Positions 27,509 through 34,403 of a DNA stretch of 35,649 nucleotides are shown in pieces (position 1 is the stretch's first letter; every line of letters begins with the position of its first letter). The stretch is from assembly GCA_009783415.1 (NCBI GenBank), contig WRHF01000003.1:1-35649 (forward strand), given 5' to 3'. The notes under the pieces are model-generated. The model saw only the letters and a list, made by a program, of their open reading frames with translations. It was not told where the DNA came from and did not search any database. The DNA is from Clostridiales bacterium (GTDB taxonomy: Bacteria; Bacillota; Dehalobacteriia; UBA4068). Both the position numbers and the translations under genes were made by a program.

Positions 27509-28951
27509 TTATTGCCTGCTTGCATATGTCTGCTTCGAACTTTTTGGTTTATCCGGCAACGTCAAACGCAGTAATCCTGCATTCACCAATGGCTGAATAA
27601 CTCCGTTCATGGTATGGGTTCGGGAAAAGCCTGTAAATGTGGTTATTTCTTCCCTTGTTTTTGGTATATTACAGAATTCAAGGAGTTCTTTTTGCAGCGT
27701 TTCTCTGCTTCGTTTGTTTTCTGCCTGAAAAATATTATTTTTAAAGATGACTTTAAATTCTCCGCGGCGCACCTCAAAAACCGGCGCAGGGATACCTGCC
27801 TTTGCGCATTCGGAGCGTATTGTGGGGATGCCGGAATAACGGTTTTCCGTCACATCCAATAATTCCAAAATATTTGCCAGCGCGGAGTTTCGCGTATCGG
27901 GGCGCACCTTGCCCAGGGAGTCAATCGTTATTTTTCCATATAGCCCGCCGCTGTTGATGATCTCCATCCGGTCCCGGTACATTTCTATGCGTACTGGTAT
28001 ATTTTGGGAATGAACGCTGTAGTCACGGTGTACCAGGGCATTTAGAACCGCCTCCCTGACTGCTTTAGGCGGGTATTCCAATTTATCACGGCGCTTGCCA
28101 TCGTCATCAATAATAGTTTTATTACGGCTATTTCTGCGCACAAAATCAACAGCAGGCTCTATCATATCGGGAATGGACCCGGTAATGCGCTGATTATCTA
28201 TAAACCGTTCATCATCATCCCCCAAATCGCCCATTAACAGGCCGGGCAGGGAAACGGCGGTGATACAGAGCTGCGGGAAATAACCCTGGGGGTATTTGGA
28301 AAAGGACATGATCCCCGCAATAGTAGGCACACCCTCGGCAGTTACTCCCATCAGCTCCATGATCTCGTCATCAGGCACACTTTCGGCCAGATTCTTCCGC
28401 TCTCTCTTTACGGCGGCTAAATAATTGTTAAATTTTACCTCATCAAATAAAGATAACTTAGCCTTTTCCACCCGGCGCAAATCGTCCTGAACTTGTTTGC
28501 GGAAGGCTTCATAGCTGTAAATCTCATATTCACTAATAGGCTCATCCGATTCACACACCCGGACATAAGAGCCTTTGATTTTGCCGACGCCCCGATAATA
28601 AACAGGACGCTCCGAAATATCCACCGCCGGGATTTCTGCCGAAACAATCATTTCTCCATCCATCTCGGCAACAGTAAAAAGAGGCCGCACCTGAGGCTCC
28701 ATTTGCTTACACTGCTCGGTAACCTTCTTCTGCAGATCCTGAGCATCATAAACCCCCACAAGCTTAAATTTCTCTTTCTCATCCAAGCCAAAAAGAATGA
28801 TCCCCCCGTCATCCTGATTAGAAAAGCCGGACAAAGTTCCATACAGCTTGGTTGGGCAACCGCCCTGCGCAGCTTTTACTTCAATCGTTTGCGTTTCGCA
28901 TTGGATCCTTTGGATGCGTTTAGCTAAGGCAATTAAATCAGCCTCTTGCAT
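27509..28951 (-). CDS. ATP-binding protein with AlbA_2 (Schlafen-like) N-terminus and HATPase_c_4-type domain
   Basis: QTIEVKAAQGGCPTKLYGTLSGFSNQDDGGIILFGLDEKEKFKLVGVYDAQDLQKKV; YPPKAVREAVLNALVHRDYSVHSQNIPVRIEMYRDRMEIINSGGLYG. Confidence 0.85.
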   Translation of the reverse strand: MQEADLIALAKRIQRIQCETQTIEVKAAQGGCPTKLYGTLSGFSNQDDGGIILFGLDEKEKFKLVGVYDAQDLQKKVTEQCKQMEPQVRPLFTVAEMDGEMIVSAEIPAVDISERPVYYRGVGKIKGSYVRVCESDEPISEYEIYSYEAFRKQVQDDLRRVEKAKLSLFDEVKFNNYLAAVKRERKNLAESVPDDEIMELMGVTAEGVPTIAGIMSFSKYPQGYFPQLCITAVSLPGLLMGDLGDDDERFIDNQRITGSIPDMIEPAVDFVRRNSRNKTIIDDDGKRRDKLEYPPKAVREAVLNALVHRDYSVHSQNIPVRIEMYRDRMEIINSGGLYGKITIDSLGKVRPDTRNSALANILELLDVTENRYSGIPTIRSECAKAGIPAPVFEVRRGEFKVIFKNNIFQAENKRSRETLQKELLEFCNIPKTREEITTFTGFSRTHTMNGVIQPLVNAGLLRLTLPDKPKSSKQTYASRQ

Positions 28952-29156
28952 GTTAATCCCTCCTTGTTTTTACCAGTGTAGCAAAAAAATAAGGGGATGT
29001 CAAGAAAAATTATAACTAAATCTGCCATTATGATAACATAATTTAAATTTATGATAATAATTCCGAGGATAAAATAAAAAATATTTAAGGCATAGTAACT
29101 GTTATTATCTTTACTTCGTTTCATCAAGTTCTTTAATGCAACAAGGGGTGGCAGCA

Positions 29157-29219
29157 ATGGATAAGAATATTTCCTCTGTTATCGCAATGATAACCCCTGT
29201 TGGGAAGGGTTACACATGA
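29157..29219 (+). CDS. Tiny ORF (MDKNISSVIAMITPVGKGYT), possible small protein or gene remnant
   Basis: AAGGGGTGG upstream; its TGA overlaps the next ATG (ATGA). Confidence 0.3.
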   Translation: MDKNISSVIAMITPVGKGYT

Positions 29220-29275
29220 CAGGCCCGCTGTATACCATCGACAGTATTGATGAGTATATTAAAAACCACGTATAA
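29216..29275 (+). CDS. Tiny ORF (MTGPLYTIDSIDEYIKNHV), possible small protein or gene remnant
   Basis: ATGA overlap with the preceding ORF; ends just before hairpin module copy 1. Confidence 0.3.
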   Translation: MTGPLYTIDSIDEYIKNHV

Positions 29276-29281
29276 AGCTAA

Positions 29282-29430
29282 CTTACAGAGGTTAATGTTC
29301 ATTTTGAGCATCAACCTCTGTGAGTTGATTTTTCCTCTTCTAGATATTAGCCACTGAGGTTCGAGCGAAGCATGAATTGGTAAAAATACCTCATCAACAG
29401 ACCTTTAGTCGGGTCTGTTGATGAGGTATT
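29282..29430 (+). repeat. Two-hairpin module, copy 1
   Basis: Stem 1 CTTACAGAGGTTAATGTTC/GAGCATCAACCTCTGTGAG; linker with GAGTTGATTTTTCCTCTTCT and CGAGCGAAG; stem 2 AATACCTCATCAACAGACC/GGTCTGTTGATGAGGTATT (19 bp perfect). Confidence 0.9.
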
Positions 29431-29452
29431 AAAACATGCTCTTGAAAAATAC

Positions 29453-29481
29453 TTGATTCTGTCCTGCATATAGGGTATACT
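29453..29481 (+). promoter_or_regulatory. Promoter of the toxin/antitoxin operon, with an inverted repeat over the -10
   Basis: TTGATT (29453-29458), 17-bp spacer, TATACT (29476-29481); TATAG..CTATA dyad overlapping. Confidence 0.6.
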
Positions 29482-29504
29482 ATATCAAGAAGGAGCGTAG
29501 CCAT

Positions 29505-29852
29505 ATGAAAAGAGAATTCATAGCAACTACAGTTTTTGACAAGCGATGGAAAGGTTTGGATTTATCTGATGAAGATTTAAGTAGACTTGAAAACTACATC
29601 ATGGATAATCCTGCAGCGGGAAACATGATAGAAGGCACAGGAGGAGCGATAAAACTAAGATATGCCCTGCCTGGGCAAGGGAAGAGTGGTAGCGTTCGAG
29701 TTATTTTTATTGATATTATCAAAGCTGAAAAGGTATATTTTCTGACTTGTTATCCAAAATCAAGGCAGAATAACTTATCGGACAATGAAAAAGCAGCTAT
29801 CAAGGAAGTTGTCAAACGTGTACTGGAACGGGAAAGGGAGGTGTTGCAATGA
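29505..29852 (+). CDS. RelE/HigB-like type II toxin
   Basis: 115 aa: DKRWKGLDLSDEDLSRLENYIMDNPAAGNMIEGTGGAIKLRYALPGQGKSGSVRVIFIDI..KVYFLTCYPKSRQNNLSDNEKAAI; aaggagcg RBS; ATGA overlap with the next ORF. Confidence 0.85.
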   Translation: MKREFIATTVFDKRWKGLDLSDEDLSRLENYIMDNPAAGNMIEGTGGAIKLRYALPGQGKSGSVRVIFIDIIKAEKVYFLTCYPKSRQNNLSDNEKAAIKEVVKRVLEREREVLQ

Positions 29853-30055
29853 GTGATAACATCAGTGTTTTCGATGATATTATGCAAGCATTGAGTGAAG
29901 TAGAGGAACACCAAAAAGGTAACATTCAGCTAAAATCAACATTTGTCGAGCGCCCCGATGACGACATTGGATCTATGTTTGAACAATTGGAAGAGGGCGA
30001 TAAGCACCTCGTTATAGGCATGGTTAAGAGACTGCTTGTTGCAGGCAGTAGATAA
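29849..30055 (+). CDS. Short antitoxin-like partner (68 aa) without a recognisable HTH
   Basis: Coupled to the toxin; N-terminus ISVFDDIMQALSEVEEHQKGNIQLKS resembles the start of HigA/XRE-type antitoxins; no HTH segment visible. Confidence 0.6.
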   Translation: MSDNISVFDDIMQALSEVEEHQKGNIQLKSTFVERPDDDIGSMFEQLEEGDKHLVIGMVKRLLVAGSR

Positions 30056-30106
30056 AGTGGGAAAGTTTGCATGTTGATGTGTACATCAGAAACTATGCTA
30101 ATAGGT

Positions 30107-30258
30107 AACTCAAAGAGGTTGAGTCTCATTTTGAGACTCAACCTCTTTGAGTTGATTTTTCCTCTTCTGGCTACTGGGATGCGAGCGAAGTATTTGTTGG
30201 CAAATTATCTAAATATCCCATCAGCAAACCTTTGAAAGAGTCTGCTGATGGGATATTT
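30107..30258 (+). repeat. Two-hairpin module, copy 2 (direct orientation relative to copy 1)
   Basis: Stem 1 AACTCAAAGAGGTTGAGTCTCA-ttt-TGAGACTCAACCTCTTTGAGTT (22 bp perfect); same linker motifs; stem 2 AAATATCCCATCAGCA/TGCTGATGGGATATTT. Confidence 0.9.
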
Positions 30259-30286
30259 TATGTATGGAATAATTGTCCCCTGCAAT

Positions 30287-31918
30287 TTACTCAACTTCAG
30301 CTAAGTCTTCCCTGGGAAGGATTTCTTTGGGCTCGGCTGCAATTGCCGGATCCGGTTCATCTGCACTTTTGCCGAGGAATTCCGGTAATTTCATTCCGGT
30401 CATTTCGAACAGTTCATTGAGGGGCGGCAGGGATTTCATTAGGCCTGATAAAAAGCCGGCTGTGGCGGTTTTGTTTTCTGTGCCGCTTGCGCCTCCGTCC
30501 CAAACGGTGACTTTATCAAATTTAATATTTTTGATTGCATCCACTTGAATGCGCATAAGTTGCTCCATTTTATCAGCCAGCATCAAACGCAGGGCGCTTG
30601 AGGGATCGCCGCCGGCGGATTCTACAATACGGGCTAAACCTTCGGCTTGACGGGTGAGTATTTCCTTTGTACCCTTTGCCTGAGCTTCCATTTTGGCAAA
30701 GATAGCGTCAGCCTCGCCTTTGGCATATCTTCTCACGACCTCAGCCTGGGCTTCTGCATCGATCTCGGCTTGTTTCTTTTGAATTTCGGCTTTGACAACA
30801 ATGTCAGCCTGCTGGGTGGCGCGCTCAAGTTCGGCTCTGACCATTTCGGCTTTTCTTTTTGCCTCATAGGCTTCTTCATTGGCCTTTGCAGCCTGAACGG
30901 CCTCAGCTGCCATTGCCAGCTTCAAAGCTTCTGCTTCTCTTTCCCGCCGATTTGAATCCGAGCGGGCGATTTCGATTTTTGCATCGTTCTCGCCCTGGAC
31001 AGCAACGGCATTGGCTGCCGCAACTGCGATACGTTGTTCACGTAAAGCCTGGGCTTGGCCGATACTACCGTCTCTATCTCTTTCGGCAATAGCAATTTTA
31101 GCTTCATTTTCAGCTTTGGCCTTGGCCTCTGCTTCCAATTGCATCCGCAAGGCTTCCGAGCGGGTGATTTCCACCCGGGCATTGTTTTCCCCCTGGACAG
31201 CCGTGGCATTAGCCGCGGACACCTGAACGCGCTGGTCACGGACGGCGTTGGCTTCGCCGATGGTACCATCACGGTCCTTTTCAGCGACACTGCGCTTGGC
31301 ATCGTTGATAGCTTGGGCGGCGGCTTCGCGGCCCAGAGCAATAATATAGCCGGATTCGTCATTGATATCAGTAATATTGACATTGATCAAACGCAGTCCG
31401 ATTTTACGCATTTCCGTCTCTACATTGCGGGAAACGGCCTCCAAAAACTTATCCCGGTCAGCATTGATATCTTCAATTTCCATAGTAGCAATGACCAGAC
31501 GCATTTGGCCCACTATGATATCTTTAGCCAATTCCTGCACTTCAGAGAGTTTAAGCCCCAACAGACGCTCGGCGGCATTTTGCATGATCCCATGTTCGGT
31601 AGAAATACCCACGGTAAAGCGGGAGGGGACATCGATCCGGATATTTTGCTTGGAGAGGGCGCTTTTCAAATCCACACTGATGGAAATAGGCGTCAGATCC
31701 AGGTAACGGTATGCCTGAACAACCGGCCAGATAAAGGCTGCACCCCCATGGACACAGCGGGCGGTCCGGGCAGTGCCGTCCTTATTGCTGCCCACATTAC
31801 CATAAATTACCATGATTTTATCGGAAGGACATCTCCGATAGCGGCTGAGAAGCATAATAAGAAAGGAAAAGAAAAGGATAACGAGGACACAAACTAAAAC
31901 TACAATATAAGGTTGCAT
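30287..31918 (-). CDS. Flotillin-like SPFH/band-7 membrane protein (YuaG/FloT-like)
   Basis: N-terminal TM, YLDLTPISISVDLKSALSKQNIRIDVPSRFTVGIS, Ala/Glu-rich coiled coil, KFDKVTVWDGG. Confidence 0.88.
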   Translation of the reverse strand: MQPYIVVLVCVLVILFFSFLIMLLSRYRRCPSDKIMVIYGNVGSNKDGTARTARCVHGGAAFIWPVVQAYRYLDLTPISISVDLKSALSKQNIRIDVPSRFTVGISTEHGIMQNAAERLLGLKLSEVQELAKDIIVGQMRLVIATMEIEDINADRDKFLEAVSRNVETEMRKIGLRLINVNITDINDESGYIIALGREAAAQAINDAKRSVAEKDRDGTIGEANAVRDQRVQVSAANATAVQGENNARVEITRSEALRMQLEAEAKAKAENEAKIAIAERDRDGSIGQAQALREQRIAVAAANAVAVQGENDAKIEIARSDSNRREREAEALKLAMAAEAVQAAKANEEAYEAKRKAEMVRAELERATQQADIVVKAEIQKKQAEIDAEAQAEVVRRYAKGEADAIFAKMEAQAKGTKEILTRQAEGLARIVESAGGDPSSALRLMLADKMEQLMRIQVDAIKNIKFDKVTVWDGGASGTENKTATAGFLSGLMKSLPPLNELFEMTGMKLPEFLGKSADEPDPAIAAEPKEILPREDLAEVE

Positions 31919-31938
31919 TTTTATACCTCCTTTTTTTA

Positions 31939-31975
31939 TTCATGATTCATGATTTTTTTTCATGAATTATGAATT
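31939..31975. repeat. Inverted heptads ATTCATG x2 / CATGAAT-TATGAAT
   Basis: attcatg attcatg attttttttcatgaat tatgaat; contains the stop codon of 31960..32622. Confidence 0.6.
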
Positions 31976-32622
31976 TTTTTAGCTACAAGCAAGGTGTTGG
32001 GGCTTGCCAGGCCTATTACGGTGACTTGATGGTTGGGGAGCAGGTCTGTTTTTTCGTCTGTCAGGGCATCTGCTTCGATATATGAACCTTGAACGATTAG
32101 ATTAACTTTGCCCCGTCCTGCACGATCGGCGGGAACCCGCATATAAACCGAGGCTGACTTGCCTACGGCATTTGCCATGCTGAGGGTGCCGCTGCTTTGA
32201 AGGCCCAGGGCGGCTCTCAAGAGCAGGGCGATAATGACCATTGAAGCCAAGCCTGCTATAAAAGAGATCAGAACGCTGAGGGAAATGTTTATGTCTCCCT
32301 GAAGGCAGGCCAGGCCGCACCAGCCGAAAACGCTGAAAAAAGCAACAAAACCCCGAACCGTAAATATGCGCAAGCCATGGTCATAGGAATTAGTATTGTC
32401 ATGATCATGGTCAGTAGAGACATCATGATCAGCCTGGTCAAACGATATATCATGGCCGGCAGGGTCAAGGGCGGAATGGTCGGCTTCCAGATCGGCGCCA
32501 TGGTCGCCGCCCAGGCCAAAGATCAGTAAAACGGTTTGGATCAGTAAAAGCAGGGTAGCCGGGATAGCCATCAAGGCAAAAACCTGCTCTATACCGGTCA
32601 AAGAATTCCACCATGCAGTCAT
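31960..32622 (-). CDS. NfeD/YuaF-like (DUF1449-type) membrane protein partnered with flotillin
   Basis: Multi-TM plus C-terminal OB-fold-like segment, directly upstream of the flotillin on the same strand; His/Asp-rich loop after TM1. Confidence 0.7.
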   Translation of the reverse strand: MTAWWNSLTGIEQVFALMAIPATLLLLIQTVLLIFGLGGDHGADLEADHSALDPAGHDISFDQADHDVSTDHDHDNTNSYDHGLRIFTVRGFVAFFSVFGWCGLACLQGDINISLSVLISFIAGLASMVIIALLLRAALGLQSSGTLSMANAVGKSASVYMRVPADRAGRGKVNLIVQGSYIEADALTDEKTDLLPNHQVTVIGLASPNTLLVAKKIHNS

Positions 32623-32654
32623 ATGTAATACCCCCTTACGCCCCGTTAGGGCGA

Positions 32655-32708
32655 GTTTTGAATTTTGAATGCTGAGTTCTGAATTGCGGATGTTTTGCTT
32701 CGCAAAAC
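32655..32708. repeat. Heptads GTTTTGA/ATTTTGA/ATGCTGA/GTTCTGA plus hairpin GTTTTGC-TTC-GCAAAAC
   Basis: 32655-32682 four 7-mers; hairpin at 32692-32708; CGCCC-CGTTA-GGGCG on the other side. Confidence 0.75.
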
Positions 32709-32750
32709 GATTTTATTCAAGATAAAAGCTTTAGGTCTAGCTTCCGGTCT

Positions 32751-33314
32751 CTATTTGTAGTCTAAGTGGGCAAACATTTCTTGGGCTTGACTTTTGATTT
32801 GTCCGGCTTCATAGGCGGTGATCATAATTTCCAATACTTGAAACAGATGTTTTACCGCGCCGGGGTAGGGGCTTTGATAGTTTGCTATTACTTTGCGGAT
32901 AATCTCACTTATCCTACTGGGATCCAAACGGGCGGGGGCGCCTAATAGAGCCAGACAGTCTACCAGATAGGAATAGAGTTTACTGTCGTCGATCATATTA
33001 GCGGTTTTGATCAGCACGTCGCCATTGATATAAGAAAGCAAAACAGAGACTTGCTCTAAAGAGAAACTGTCTTTGAGCAGATTTATGTTGAAAATCCGGC
33101 ATAACTGACTTTGGTTATATTTTTTATGTTCCGGATGAGAAATATATTTCCTTTTCACCCAATTCTGGATAATATAGCCCTCCAAACCTGCCAGTTGGCA
33201 AACTTGGGAAAGCACCAGCCCGCCTCCAAAGAACATAGGCTCCAGGTGGCGGTCGGCAACCCCCGGGCTAAGCACTGTTTCAATTGTAGTTCCCGGTAAT
33301 TTTGTCAGCCGCAT
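32751..33314 (-). CDS. DUF1836 family protein
   Basis: FFGGGLVLSQVCQLAGLEGYIIQNWVKRKYISHPEHKKYNQSQLCRIFNINLLKDSFSLEQVSVLLSYING. Confidence 0.75.
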   Translation of the reverse strand: MRLTKLPGTTIETVLSPGVADRHLEPMFFGGGLVLSQVCQLAGLEGYIIQNWVKRKYISHPEHKKYNQSQLCRIFNINLLKDSFSLEQVSVLLSYINGDVLIKTANMIDDSKLYSYLVDCLALLGAPARLDPSRISEIIRKVIANYQSPYPGAVKHLFQVLEIMITAYEAGQIKSQAQEMFAHLDYK

Positions 33315-33333
33315 TGTAATACACCTACTGTTT

Positions 33334-33368
33334 TAGAAGTTAGAGGTTAGAAGTTAGAGATTAGAAGT
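33334..33368. repeat. Heptad array TAGAAGT/TAGAGGT x5
   Basis: tagaagt tagaggt tagaagt tagagat tagaagt. Confidence 0.85.
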
Positions 33369-33515
33369 TGTTTGGAGAATAGTGGTATCTTGATTTTATC
33401 ACATGGTCATTTGATTGTCAATAGGGTTCGGAAGATTTTTTATTGGTGTATGAGTATAAAACTTGTCTTTTTTTCCCATAAATATAGTAATATATATGAT
33501 GAAGGAGCGGTAAGG

Positions 33516-33986
33516 TTGAAGAAAAGTAGCGGGTTGCCTTATTGGTTTGAGGAAGCGGGACGGATGGTTAAGATTTCCTTAGTGGTGGTTTTTGGGCTGC
33601 TGCTTGTCTTTCAGGTACAGATTTATGGGCGGGAAGCCGAGGAAAATCCGCTTTTGCCGGAAGCAAGTCCCTTGAGCGAGGTCTTGCCGGTCAATTATAG
33701 TGAAGAGCGGCTTTTTGCTAATATCTGCCTGGAAGTATTGGACTGCGCCAGCCTGCCCCTAGGTTATGTTCTGATCAACGGCCGCCGGGCCGGGGACTTT
33801 GGTCAAAAAGAGGTAACGATACGGGTCTATGAAAACGATCTGGTAGAAATTGATAGCTCTGCCTATCAACCGAGCATCCGTTTTGGGGTGAAGCACTGTT
33901 CGGTGAATCTGGACCAAAGCGGGTGGTCTCAAGATTTGCGGAGCCGGGAAGGCAAGGCGGTTTTAGGGTTGATCAAATTCAAATAA
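33516..33986 (+). CDS. Single-TM hypothetical protein
   Basis: Probable TTG start after ggagcggtaagg; TM segment MVKISLVVVFGLLLVFQVQIY; soluble C-terminal domain. Confidence 0.55.
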   Translation: MKKSSGLPYWFEEAGRMVKISLVVVFGLLLVFQVQIYGREAEENPLLPEASPLSEVLPVNYSEERLFANICLEVLDCASLPLGYVLINGRRAGDFGQKEVTIRVYENDLVEIDSSAYQPSIRFGVKHCSVNLDQSGWSQDLRSREGKAVLGLIKFK

Positions 33987-34043
33987 AATGGTAAAATATA
34001 CTAGTAGGCTGTGACATCTAAAACCATACACTTTCGCTTTCCC

Positions 34044-34111
34044 GTCATTCCGGGCTTGACCCGGAATCTCCCGGTGACAAGCAGGGGATCCCGGATCAAG
34101 TCCGGGATGAC
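34044..34111. repeat. Dispersed palindromic element, copy 2
   Basis: GTCATTCCGGGCTTGACCCGGAATCTCCCGG...GGGGATCCCGGATCAAGTCCGGGATGAC; related to 7331-7398. Confidence 0.8.
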
Positions 34112-34152
34112 GTTAGGACTGATTTTGTAAAGATTTAGTTGACACATGGTAC

Positions 34153-34317
34153 TAGGGCGTGTTTAAAAACTGTCTATGGTGCCTGAAACGTCTCTTTTTC
34201 CGCCAGACATCGTTGTCAGCTCCTCGGATAGCCCAGCTATGATTCGTCGCTTGCCGCCTTGCCTGACGAAAAAATAGCTCGTTTGATGCACCACAGCCAG
34301 TTTTCAAACACACCCTA
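34153..34317. mobile_element. MITE-like element, 165 bp, about 38-bp imperfect terminal inverted repeats
   Basis: TAGGGCGTGTTTAAAAACTGTCTATGGTGCCTGAAACG ... reverse complement of right end TAGGGTGTGTTTGAAAACTGGCTGTGGTGCATCAAACG. Confidence 0.8.
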
Positions 34318-34403
34318 ATTAAAGCCAAAAACACAGCCTACTTGCAACAATTTTCAAGCAGGCGGTGTTTTTTATCAAAGATAATACTTAGTGGTCTTAA
34401 CAA

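Noticed and set aside
31055-31897. 280-aa plus-strand ORF opposite flotillin
   Set aside because: Antisense to a well-supported flotillin CDS; composition-driven open frame.
34152-34334. 60-aa minus-strand ORF
   Set aside because: Lies entirely across the MITE-like element; no protein-like features.
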